From contig JBOHLS010000029.1 of the NCBI GenBank assembly GCA_050729835.1, positions 1 through 30,146 on the forward strand: a stretch of 30,146 nucleotides of DNA, in the 5' to 3' direction. The stretch is from REEB95 sp050729835 (lineage in GTDB: Bacteria; Pseudomonadota; Alphaproteobacteria; ATCC43930; CGMCC-115725). How positions within the stretch are numbered: the stretch's first letter is position 1; every line of letters begins with the position of its first letter. The position numbers and the translations under genes were made by a program. The notes below the pieces were generated by a model. That model saw nothing but the letters and a program-made list of their open reading frames with translations, did no database searches and was not told the DNA's origin. This document shows positions 7,308 through 16,786 of the stretch, piece after piece.

Positions 7308-8846
7308 TCAGCCCTTTTCGGCGCCGTTCTGAACCGAGAACGCGACGTACTCGTTGATGCCGTGCCGGTTGATCAGCAGCAGCAGGGTCTGGTTGGGGCC
7401 TTTGGCCTTCTGTGCCAGATCGAACTCGTGCACGGCCTCGTGCGGCGTTGTCACCGGCTTGCGGTTGATCGTCACGATGACGTCGCCGGGCCGCACGCCG
7501 ATCGCTCCGAGCGGCGAATTGGACGCCACGTCGGTGACGATGACGCCGTGGACGTCCTTCGGCACGTGCGCCTGGCGGCGCAGTTCCGGCGTCAAGCTCG
7601 ATAGCTTGAGGCCCATCGCCGCCGAATGGCCGTGCTGCGGCTGCTCCGCAGTTGCGACCTGCTGCTGATTTTCCGGCATCTCGCCGACCCTTACCTGCAG
7701 CGTGGTCGGCTTGTCGTTGCGCCAGATCTTGATCGCGGCGGTCTGACCGACCGGCGTTTCGGCGACGGCGATCGGCAGGTCGCGGACCTGGCTGATGTCG
7801 TGACCGTCATAGTTCAGGATCACGTCGCCCTGCTTCATGCCGCCCGCCGCGGCCGGGCTGCCCTTGGTCACGTCGGCAACCAGCGCGCCCTCGGCCTTCG
7901 CCAGACCCAGGCTCTTAGCGATGTCGGGCGTGACGCTTTGGATCTGCACGCCGAGCCAGCCGCGTTCGACTTTGCCGTGCGTGCGCAGCTGCTCGACGAT
8001 CGGCTTGGCCAGGCTCGACGGAATCGCGAAGCCGATACCGACCGAGCCGCCGTTGGGCGAATAGATCGCCGTGTTGATGCCGATGACCTGACCTTCGAGG
8101 TTGAAGTCGGGACCGCCCGAATTGCCGCGATTGATCGAGGCATCGATCTGGAGAAAATCGTCGTAGGGACCGGAATGGATGTCGCGGCCGCGCGCCGAAA
8201 GCACGCCGGGGCTGACGGTGCCGCCGAGGCCGAACGGATTGCCGACTGCCAGCACCCAGTCGCCGATCTGCGCCGCGTCGCTGTCGCCCCAGGTAACGTA
8301 AGGCAGCGGCTCCTTGCTCTCGATCTTGAGGAGCGCGATATCAGTCTTGGGATCGCGGCCGATGATCTTGGCGGGATGGCGGCTGTTGTCCTGGAGGATC
8401 ACAGTCACCTTGCTCGCGTCCTGGACTACGTGATTGTTGGTCACGACGTAGCCGGTCGGATCGACGATGAAGCCCGAGCCCAGCGCGATGCGCTGGCCTT
8501 CCGGCATCGGCGATTGCCCAAACTGCTGCCGCTGCTGCTGGAAGAAGCGGCGCAGGAATTCGTCGAACGGCGACGGCGGGAATCCCTGGAACGGATTGTC
8601 GTTCTGTCCCAGCTGTTGATCCTGCGTGCCGTCGTCCGAACTGGCGATGTCCGACTTTTCGATGACCGAGATGTTCACCACCGCCGGCAGCACCTTTTTC
8701 ACCATCGGCGCGAAGCTGGGCATCTGCACAATGGCGGGCTCCGCCGCCTGCGCGAACGCGAAGGGCGCCCCGGCCAAGGCAACAGACAGCGCACCCGCGA
8801 AAGCGAACTTGCGCAACCGGCCGGCGGACATCGTCGAAAGCATCAT
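7308..8846 (-). CDS. Do/Deg-family periplasmic serine endopeptidase (HtrA)
   Basis: Periplasmic quality-control protease of the DegP/DegQ/MucD group. The 512-residue protein has a signal sequence (FAFAGALSVALAGAPFAFAQA, about 14-34), a Gln-rich LA loop (about 75-115), a trypsin-like domain with His139 (NNHVVQD), Asp169 (KTDIALLK) and Ser243 (NRGNSGGP), and two PDZ domains (about 295-390 and 412-510). The residue four after the active-site Ser is Asp (GGPDFNL), where family members usually have a small or hydrophobic residue. A Gln/His-rich linker separates the PDZ domains. The upstream region holds an AT-rich inverted repeat and a terminator-like hairpin. Two consecutive ATGs open the gene; the ribosome binding site GAGGCGAGG fits either. 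I leave the symbol blank because degP, degQ and mucD cannot be separated here. Confidence 0.95.
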   Translation of the reverse strand: MMLSTMSAGRLRKFAFAGALSVALAGAPFAFAQAAEPAIVQMPSFAPMVKKVLPAVVNISVIEKSDIASSDDGTQDQQLGQNDNPFQGFPPSPFDEFLRRFFQQQRQQFGQSPMPEGQRIALGSGFIVDPTGYVVTNNHVVQDASKVTVILQDNSRHPAKIIGRDPKTDIALLKIESKEPLPYVTWGDSDAAQIGDWVLAVGNPFGLGGTVSPGVLSARGRDIHSGPYDDFLQIDASINRGNSGGPDFNLEGQVIGINTAIYSPNGGSVGIGFAIPSSLAKPIVEQLRTHGKVERGWLGVQIQSVTPDIAKSLGLAKAEGALVADVTKGSPAAAGGMKQGDVILNYDGHDISQVRDLPIAVAETPVGQTAAIKIWRNDKPTTLQVRVGEMPENQQQVATAEQPQHGHSAAMGLKLSSLTPELRRQAHVPKDVHGVIVTDVASNSPLGAIGVRPGDVIVTINRKPVTTPHEAVHEFDLAQKAKGPNQTLLLLINRHGINEYVAFSVQNGAEKG

Positions 8847-8862
8847 GGATCAACCTCGCCTC

Positions 8863-8893
8863 AAAAAAAGAGTGCCGTTGCCATAAGAACGGC
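8863..8893 (-). terminator. Terminator-like hairpin in the htrA leader
   Basis: On the minus strand GCCGTT, an 8-base loop and AACGGC form a perfect 6-bp stem, followed after four bases by seven T residues. It has the shape of an intrinsic terminator, yet it ends only about 16 bases before the htrA start codon and the htrA ribosome binding site follows at once. It may end secA transcripts, act as an attenuator of htrA, or be both. Confidence 0.5.
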
Positions 8894-8959
8894 GTCATGG
8901 GCGTGGCGGCTCCCTCCGACCGGGCCACACCCGAATCCTGCAACATCATGGCCGCGGGC

Positions 8960-8988
8960 AGATTACGCCGCCCCTTCGCTCCGATTAA
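8960..8988 (-). promoter_or_regulatory. Possible htrA promoter
   Basis: On the minus strand TTAATC and TAATCT are separated by 17 bases. Both match the sigma-70 hexamers only at about half the positions, but they are the most AT-rich bases in this intergenic region. The -35 lies inside the inverted repeat described next. A start here would give an htrA leader of about 100 bases containing the terminator-like hairpin. Confidence 0.25.
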
Positions 8989-8999
8989 ATCGGTTTAAT
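8981..8999. promoter_or_regulatory. AT-rich operator-like repeat upstream of htrA
   Basis: Two perfect inverted repeats overlap here: CCGATT-A-AATCGG and ATTAAA-TCGG-TTTAAT. Read on the minus strand, TTAAACCG and TTAATCGG also form an imperfect direct repeat with a 10-base period, the spacing typical of OmpR-type half-sites. It is a clear AT-rich island in GC-rich sequence and overlaps the possible htrA promoter, so it is a candidate binding site for the response regulator encoded after htrA. The link is inference. Confidence 0.45.
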
Positions 9000-9033
9000 G
9001 AGGCGGGTTCCGACGAATGCCGGACGCGCCGGA

Positions 9034-11712
<2,679 letters not shown>

Positions 11713-11754
11713 CAAGACCTCGATGGGATGGCGGAAAAGTCGGATATCGCCGCG

Positions 11755-11784
11755 GCGACGTTATGAGAGATAGGGGCATATAAT
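11755..11784 (+). promoter_or_regulatory. Possible promoter of the parvulin-argJ-mutT genes
   Basis: A perfect TATAAT lies on the plus strand at 11779-11784, inside the spacer of the opposing secA promoter. The best -35 candidate, GCGACG 18 bases upstream, matches only three of six positions. A start near 11791 would give a leader of about 150 bases before the parvulin gene. A weaker alternative, TTGTCC-17-TTTATC, lies closer to the gene. Confidence 0.4.
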
Positions 11785-11795
11785 GCGAGTGTCAA
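11767..11795 (-). promoter_or_regulatory. Sigma-70-type promoter of secA
   Basis: On the minus strand a perfect TTGACA is followed after exactly 17 bases by TATCTC. Transcription would start near 11760, about 50 bases before the secA ATG. This is the best promoter match seen in the window. Confidence 0.65.
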
Positions 11796-11938
11796 TTCGG
11801 CCCAGTCCCGAAAAGTCGTTCTGGAACGGCATATTAACTCTCGCCGGAGCTTGTCCTCGACCGGGTGATGTGCTTTATCAGCGGCGCGTACGCGGCCTGC
11901 CCCGCCGCGACGATCTGATTCGAAAGGAAACACCTGCT

Positions 11939-12904
11939 ATGACGGCGCGGAACGCGATGTTCGCCTGCCTGATCCTTGCCTTGGCCGCCACCCCGGCGCT
12001 GGCGCAGAAAACCAAGCCGGCGGGCGATCCCGTCGTGGCCCGCGTCAACGGCCAAGCCTTGACGCGCCTGGATGTGGAGATCGCCTATAGCGCGCTCGCG
12101 CCCGACGTGCGCCAGCGCGTCACGCTCGAAAAGGCTTTCCCGCAGATCATCGACCGGTTGGTGACGATGACGATCGCGGCGCAAACCGCCGAAAAGGCCA
12201 GGATCGAGTCCGACCCCGTGACCAAGAAGCGGCTGTCGCTCGCCCGCGACCAAATCCTGCAGGACGCGTATTTCAATTCGATCGCGCGCAAGGAGATCAC
12301 CAAGGAGAAACTGCAAGCGGCTTACGCGCAATACGCCAAGGACGCCCCCAAGCAGGAAGAGATCAAGGCACGGCATATCCTGGTATCGAGCCAGAAAGAG
12401 GCGGAAAACATCATCGCGCAGCTCAACAAGGGCGCCGATTTCGCCGCCCTCGCCAAGGAAAAGACCATTGATCCCTCGGGCAAGACGTCAGGCGGAGACC
12501 TGGGCTGGTTCACCAAGGGCGAGATGGTGCCCGAGTTCGCCGATGCCGCCTTCAAGCTCAAGAAAGGCCAGATCAGCCAGACGCCGGTCCATACCCAGTT
12601 CGGCTGGCACGTCATCCAGGTTGAGGACCGTCGGCCGGGCAAGGCCCTGCCCTACGAGCAGGAGGCGCCACGCCTGGCGCAGGATATGGCGACGAAGCTC
12701 ATCAGCGAACGCATGAAAAGCCTCGACCAATCGGCCAAGGTCGAGATCTTCGCGCTCGACGGCAGCAAGCTACCCGCGGCCGGCGGTAACGCCGGCGCGG
12801 CGCCCATGCTGAAGCCGCCGAGCGGTGTCGCCGCGCCTGCCTCCAACGCGCCGACGCTGGCGCCGGGGACCGCGCCCGACAAGCTTAACCTCAACCCGCA
12901 ATAA
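11939..12904 (+). CDS. Parvulin-type peptidylprolyl isomerase (periplasmic)
   Basis: A 321-residue exported folding factor of the SurA/PrsA-like parvulin class. MTARNAMFACLILALAATPALAQ is a clear signal peptide with cleavage after ALA. A SurA-N-like helical chaperone region (about 25-130) leads into the PPIC isomerase domain (about 135-230), seen as IKARHILVSSQKEA, GADFAALAKEKTIDPSG, GGDLGWFTKGEMVPEF and FGWHVIQVEDRRP. The C-terminal tail is Pro/Ala/Gly-rich and low complexity. The ATG has GAAAGGAA ten bases upstream; an in-frame extension to 11783 lacks a signal peptide at its start and is rejected. It is divergent from secA and followed by argJ 34 bases later. I do not assign surA or prsA because the domain layout fits neither exactly. 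Confidence 0.92.
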   Translation: MTARNAMFACLILALAATPALAQKTKPAGDPVVARVNGQALTRLDVEIAYSALAPDVRQRVTLEKAFPQIIDRLVTMTIAAQTAEKARIESDPVTKKRLSLARDQILQDAYFNSIARKEITKEKLQAAYAQYAKDAPKQEEIKARHILVSSQKEAENIIAQLNKGADFAALAKEKTIDPSGKTSGGDLGWFTKGEMVPEFADAAFKLKKGQISQTPVHTQFGWHVIQVEDRRPGKALPYEQEAPRLAQDMATKLISERMKSLDQSAKVEIFALDGSKLPAAGGNAGAAPMLKPPSGVAAPASNAPTLAPGTAPDKLNLNPQ

Positions 12905-12938
12905 GCGGCGGAAGCCGGGCGCAATCGACGAGCCGGAC

Positions 12939-14168
12939 ATGGCCGAGGTCTCGCCGCTGGCGCCCGCGCGCTTCCCCGACCTGCCGCCGGTCGCCGGCGT
13001 CAGTCTGGCGAGTGCGCATTGCGGCATCCGCTATAAAGAGCGGACCGACCTGATGCTCGCGGTCGTCGCGCCCGGTAGCGCGGTCGCGGGCGTTTTCACG
13101 CGCTCGCTGACGCCCGGAGCGCCGATCGACTGGTGCCGCAAGGCGCTGAAACGCGGCAAGGCGCGGGCGATCGTGGTCAATTCGGGCAATGCCAACGTCT
13201 TCACCGGCCGGCAGGGACGCGACGCGGTCGCGCAGACGGTCGCGGCGGCGGCCAAGACCTTGAATTGCGACCCGCGCGAGGTGTTCGTTTCCTCGACCGG
13301 CGTGATCGGCGAGCCATTGGCGGCGGAGAAGATCGTCGTCGCGTTGCCGGCGGCGGCCGCTTCGGCGCGCGCCGACGCCTGGGCCGAGGCGGCGCGGGCG
13401 ATCATGACCACCGACACCTTTCCCAAGGGAGCAACCCGCAGCGTCGCGATTCACGGCGCGCGCGTCACCATCAACGGCGTCGCCAAGGGCTCGGGCATGA
13501 TCGCGCCCGACATGGGCACCATGCTGGCCTATGTCTTCACCGACGCGAACATCGCCGCGTCGGCGCTCCAGCCGATGCTGGCGGCCGGCAACGCCCGGTC
13601 GTTCAATTCGATCACCGTCGACGGCGACACCTCGACGAGCGATACGCTGCTGCTGGTGGCGACCGGCAAGGCGGAAAACCGGCGCATCACGCGCGCCGCT
13701 GACCCGGCGCTCAAGCCGTTCCGTCGCGCGCTCGACGAAGTGCTGGTCGATCTCGCGCAGCAGATCGTGCGCGACGGCGAAGGCGCGGAAAAATTCGTGA
13801 CTATCGCGGTCTCGGGCGCCACCTCCGCGGGCGCGGCGCGGCGCGTCGGGCTTGCCATCGGCAATTCGCCCCTGGTCAAGACCGCCATCGCCGCGGGCGA
13901 CGCCAACTGGGGCCGCATCGTCATGGCCGTCGGCAAGGCCGGCGAAAAGGCCGACCGCGACCACCTGTCGATCGCCGTCGGCGGCGTGCCCATCGCCGTG
14001 AAGGGCGGACCCGTTCCGGATTACGACGAAGGGCCGGTGGCGCGCCACATGGCCGGCCGCGACATCCGGCTGGCCGTCGACCTCGGCATCGGCCGCGGCC
14101 GCTGGACGGTTTGGACCTGCGACCTGACGCACCGCTACATCGACATCAATGGCAGCTACCGGAGCTGA
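12939..14168 (+). CDS. argJ: Bifunctional ornithine acetyltransferase / N-acetylglutamate synthase
   Basis: Transfers the acetyl group from N-acetylornithine to glutamate, recycling acetyl groups in arginine synthesis; may also make N-acetylglutamate from acetyl-CoA. The 409-residue length is normal. Signatures include VVNSGNANVFTG, VFVSSTGVIGEPL, and the self-cleavage site KGSGMIAPDMGTMLAYVF, where Thr194 becomes the N-terminal nucleophile of the beta chain. The residue before it is Gly, where Ala (ATML) is usual. Towards the end GDANWGRIVMAVGKAG and YDEGPVARHMAGRDI are family-typical. The ATG chosen gives MAEVSPLAPARFPDLPPVAG; the frame is open further upstream but runs into the parvulin gene. 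The 3' end overlaps mutT by 20 bases. Confidence 0.96.
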   Translation: MAEVSPLAPARFPDLPPVAGVSLASAHCGIRYKERTDLMLAVVAPGSAVAGVFTRSLTPGAPIDWCRKALKRGKARAIVVNSGNANVFTGRQGRDAVAQTVAAAAKTLNCDPREVFVSSTGVIGEPLAAEKIVVALPAAAASARADAWAEAARAIMTTDTFPKGATRSVAIHGARVTINGVAKGSGMIAPDMGTMLAYVFTDANIAASALQPMLAAGNARSFNSITVDGDTSTSDTLLLVATGKAENRRITRAADPALKPFRRALDEVLVDLAQQIVRDGEGAEKFVTIAVSGATSAGAARRVGLAIGNSPLVKTAIAAGDANWGRIVMAVGKAGEKADRDHLSIAVGGVPIAVKGGPVPDYDEGPVARHMAGRDIRLAVDLGIGRGRWTVWTCDLTHRYIDINGSYRS

Positions 14169-14568
14169 GGCGGCCAGCGTCACGGTGGTCTGTGTCGCGC
14201 TGATCGACGCCGACGGCCGCGTTCTCCTGGCCGAACGACCGGCGGGCAAGCCGCTGGCCGGCCTTTGGGAGTTTCCCGGCGGGAAGCTCCAACCCGGCGA
14301 GACGCCCGAAGCGGGCCTCATCCGCGAACTGCACGAGGAACTCGGCATCGACGTCGCCGAAGCCTGCCTGTCGCCGCTCACCTTCTCCTCGCACCGCTAT
14401 CCGGCGCTGCACGTCGTCCTGCTGCTCTATGTCTGCCGGCGTTGGAAAGGGCTGGTGACGGCGCGCGAGAGGCAGAAGCTGAGCTGGGTCAGGCCCCAGC
14501 GTTTCGACGATTATCCGATGCCGCCGGCCGACAAGGGGCTGGTCGCCGCCTTGCGCGACCTGCTCTAG
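14149..14568 (+). CDS. mutT: Nudix (deoxy)nucleoside triphosphate pyrophosphohydrolase, MutT type
   Basis: A 139-residue Nudix hydrolase; MutT proteins remove 8-oxo-dGTP from the nucleotide pool and so prevent A:T to C:G mutations. The complete Nudix box is visible: Gly45 of PGGKLQPGE, Glu51, then RELHEELGI (Arg59, Glu60, Glu63, Glu64, Gly66). FSSHRYP and LYVCRRWKG followed by WVRPQRFDDYPMPPAD match the MutT C-terminal half, where the substrate base is read. It begins inside the 3' end of argJ in another frame, so translation is probably coupled. Position after argJ is common in Alphaproteobacteria. The mutT symbol is given on motif and context; exact substrate is not proven. Confidence 0.9.
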   Translation: MAATGAEAASVTVVCVALIDADGRVLLAERPAGKPLAGLWEFPGGKLQPGETPEAGLIRELHEELGIDVAEACLSPLTFSSHRYPALHVVLLLYVCRRWKGLVTARERQKLSWVRPQRFDDYPMPPADKGLVAALRDLL

Positions 14569-14608
14569 CGGCTTGCCGGCCCGCGCCCGCGACCTTAGGC
14601 TCGCGACC

Positions 14609-14860
14609 ATGAACCGCGTCGCCCGCCTGCTCTGCCTCCTGGCCGTTCTGCCGCTCGCCGGCTGCTACTACCCCGATTACGTCCTGCGACCGGAAATCGT
14701 GCACGCCGATGCCAATGGCATCGCCATCCGCGCCGGCCGGGGCGTCAACCCCTACAACATGGCAGCGCTGCACTGTCAGCGTTACGGCAAGCTGTCGGTG
14801 CCGCACGGCACCCAAGCCTCGGGCCAATACGTATTGACGTGGTTCTACGTCTGCCAATGA
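14609..14860 (+). CDS. Small putative lipoprotein
   Basis: An 83-residue protein with a lipoprotein signal: Arg-containing start, hydrophobic LLCLLAVLPLAGC and lipobox LAGC with Cys19. The mature part YYPDYVLRPEIVHADANGI...NMAALHCQRYGK...VLTWFYVCQ has two more Cys residues that could form a disulfide in the periplasm. I do not recognise a named family; such short lipoproteins with a conserved HCQRYGK-like motif and a C-terminal FxC are seen in Alphaproteobacteria. It follows mutT by 40 bases and converges with the methyltransferase gene six bases later. Confidence 0.75.
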   Translation: MNRVARLLCLLAVLPLAGCYYPDYVLRPEIVHADANGIAIRAGRGVNPYNMAALHCQRYGKLSVPHGTQASGQYVLTWFYVCQ

Positions 14861-14866
14861 GCGGCG

Positions 14867-15691
14867 TCAGCCCGGCGGTGCCCACGCGGTCAGGTTGATC
14901 GTCTGAAAGGTCGCGACGACGCGCCCATCCGGTGCCGTCGCGCGGTCGCGATAGAGCGCGGCGGCGCGCGCCAGCGTGCCACGCCGGGTCAGCGACTGGC
15001 GGCGCTCGCGCTGGGCGTTGGTTTCGCCCATGGCGCGCAGGTCGCGCATCAGGGCGAAGGCATCGGCATAATCGACGTCGGTGCGATCGCCGTCGACCAC
15101 CGGCTCGACGAAGCCTGCGCGCTGCAGCAAGCCGCCGAGATCGCGCAAATCCGCGAAGGGCGAGACCCGCGGGCTGGCGCCACCGGCGCTTTCGAGCTCG
15201 GCCTCGATCAGCGCCGCGTGCAACGCGCCCAGGGTCTCGCCACCGAACAGCATCGCCAGCAGCAGCCCGCCGGGCTTGAGCATCCGACGGACCTGCAACA
15301 GCGTGCCTGGCAGATCGTTGACCCAGTGCAGCAGCAGCGGGCTCAGCACGAGATCGAAGCTCCGCGGCGCGAAGGGCAGCGCCTCGAGATCGAGCACCAC
15401 GACCGGGCGCGGCGCCCGGCGCGCCAAGGCCTCGCTTGGATCGGCCGAAACCAGGCGGCCCAAATCGGCACGGCTGGCGAGCGCGCGAGCCATGACGCCG
15501 CCGCGACAGCCGAGATCGAGCGCCGCCGGGAAGTGCCTTTTGATCTCGCCGAGGCGCTCGGCGAGATCGGCGGCCGCCCGCTCGAACAGGAATTCGGCGC
15601 CGAGCCCGAGCCGGACGGCGCGCGCGCGGTGACGGCGCACGGCAAGCGGATCGAAAATGCGCAGCGGATCGGCCGGCTTCATGGCGCGCAT
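14867..15691 (-). CDS. BioC/NDUFAF5-like class I SAM-dependent methyltransferase
   Basis: A methyltransferase of about 274 residues of the group that contains bacterial BioC and mitochondrial NDUFAF5. The N-terminal IFDPLAVRRHRARAVRLG is the characteristic opening; AALDLGCRGGVMARAL is SAM motif I; LVSADPS is motif II; VLDLEALPFAPRSFDLVLS and LLLHWVNDLPGTL are motifs III-IV; and RMLKPGGLLLAMLFGGETL follows. Natural substrate unknown: BioC-like proteins in Alphaproteobacteria need not act in biotin synthesis. Several starts are possible (GTG at 15709, ATGs at 15694, 15691, 15682). I chose 15691 because GGAGG lies five bases upstream. Divergent from comF. Confidence 0.88.
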   Translation of the reverse strand: MRAMKPADPLRIFDPLAVRRHRARAVRLGLGAEFLFERAAADLAERLGEIKRHFPAALDLGCRGGVMARALASRADLGRLVSADPSEALARRAPRPVVVLDLEALPFAPRSFDLVLSPLLLHWVNDLPGTLLQVRRMLKPGGLLLAMLFGGETLGALHAALIEAELESAGGASPRVSPFADLRDLGGLLQRAGFVEPVVDGDRTDVDYADAFALMRDLRAMGETNAQRERRQSLTRRGTLARAAALYRDRATAPDGRVVATFQTINLTAWAPPG

Positions 15692-15747
15692 CATCGCCTC
15701 CGCCGGCACGGATTGACAAGGCAGCCGCCCTCGCTTGAGATCGCGTC

Positions 15748-16486
15748 ATGGGGGGACTGATCCGCGCTCTCGACCCGCGCCGCGTCGGCGCAACCGCGCT
15801 CGATCTGCTGCTGCCGCCGCGTTGCCTCAAATGCGGCGCCGAGACCGGCGGCGACGGCGCCCTGTGCGCCGAATGCTGGCGCAGCATCGCGTTCCTCCAG
15901 CCACCATGCTGCGCGCGCGCCGCGGCCTGCCGTTCGAGGTCGATCTGGGCGCCGACGTAATCTGCGGCGCCTGCGCCCGCGAGACGCCGCTTTACGCCCG
16001 CGCCCGGGCGGCGATGCGCTATGACGACGCGAGCCGAACCCTGGTGCTGGCGTTCAAGCACGGCGACAAGCTGCAGTTCGCGCCCGCGCTCGGCCGGTTC
16101 ATGCGCCGGGCGGACGCCGAGCTGCTGGCGGCTTGCGACGTGATCGTGCCGGTGCCATTGCATTGGACGCGGCTGTTCGCGCGCCGCTACAACCAGGCCG
16201 CCGTCCTGGCCCGCGGCGGGGGTCCCCCGTCATTGCCGACCTGCTTCAACGACACCGCGCGACCCCTTCGCAGGGCCGCAGCGGCCGCGCCGAGCGCCGG
16301 CGCAACATCCGCGGCGCCTTCGCCCTGAAATCCGGCCGCCGCGTCGCCGGCCGCCGCGTCCTGCTGGTCGACGATGTCCTCACCACCGGCGCTACGGTCA
16401 CGGAATGTGCCCGTGTTCTGCTCGATTCGGGCGCTTCGGCGGTCGATGTCCTGACCTGGGCGCGGACGGTGCGGGCCGATCCGTGA
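15748..16486 (+). pseudogene. comF: comF family phosphoribosyltransferase, broken by two frameshifts
   Basis: ComF-type proteins (DNA uptake / GntX relatives) join an N-terminal zinc finger to a phosphoribosyltransferase domain. All parts can be read here, but in three frames. Frame A gives LLLPPRCLKCGAETGGDGA and LCAECWRSIAFLQPPCCAR. Frame B gives GLPFEVDLGADVICGACARE, AAMRYDDASRTLVLAFKHGD and VIVPVPLHWTRLFARRYNQA. Frame C gives SPVIADLLQRHRATPSQGR, RRRNIRGAF and the PRPP motif VLLVDDVLTTGATVTECARV. The first shift is in a GC-dinucleotide run (15911-15920); losing one GC unit would restore CCARRGLPFE. The second is at GGGGGTCCCCC (16218-16228), where a few codons also seem missing. Two independent lesions argue for a real pseudogene, though sequencing or assembly error in GC-rich repeats is possible. 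grxC follows 36 bases later. Confidence 0.8.
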
Positions 16487-16522
16487 GTTGATTTAACCAT
16501 GAGCCCGACCAGATAATCGGCC

Positions 16523-16786
16523 ATGGCCAAGGTCGAGCTCTACACCACGATGTTTTGCCCGTATTGCACGCGGGCGCGCAACTTGCTGCACAAAAAGGGC
16601 GTGAGCTTTGCCGACATCGACGTGATGGGCGACGGCGACAAGCGCGCCGAGATGATCGCGCGCGCCGGCGGACGGCGGACGGTGCCGCAAATCTTCATCG
16701 ACGACCGGCATATCGGCGGTTCCGACGAGCTGGTGGCGCTCGACCGAGACGGCAAGCTCGATCCGCTGCTAGGTATCGCGCGATGA
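16523..16786 (+). CDS. grxC: Glutaredoxin 3
   Basis: An 87-residue thiol-disulfide oxidoreductase that uses glutathione to reduce protein disulfides and mixed disulfides, for example in ribonucleotide reductase. The thioredoxin fold shows the active site CPYC (Cys12, Cys15) after VELYTTMF, the cis-Pro loop RRTVPQIFID and the GSH-binding GGSDEL. Its TGA overlaps the ATG of the nitrilase-family gene as ATGA, so the two are translated as a coupled pair, an arrangement that recurs in Alphaproteobacteria and suggests a link to glutathione chemistry. Confidence 0.95.
   Translation: MAKVELYTTMFCPYCTRARNLLHKKGVSFADIDVMGDGDKRAEMIARAGGRRTVPQIFIDDRHIGGSDELVALDRDGKLDPLLGIAR

Noticed and set aside
8884..8990. 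General-stress (EcfG) type promoter for htrA, from a GGAAC on the minus strand near 9006
   Set aside because: No CGTT-like element follows at 16-17 bases.
12891..14381. A 496-codon open frame opposite argJ
   Set aside because: Arg/Asp/Gly-rich shadow of argJ with no recognisable domain or ribosome binding site.
15748..16486. Programmed frameshifting in comF
   Set aside because: The shifts occur at a GC-dinucleotide run and a G5TC5 palindrome, not at a known slippery heptamer with a downstream structure, and two would be needed; decay or sequencing error is simpler.
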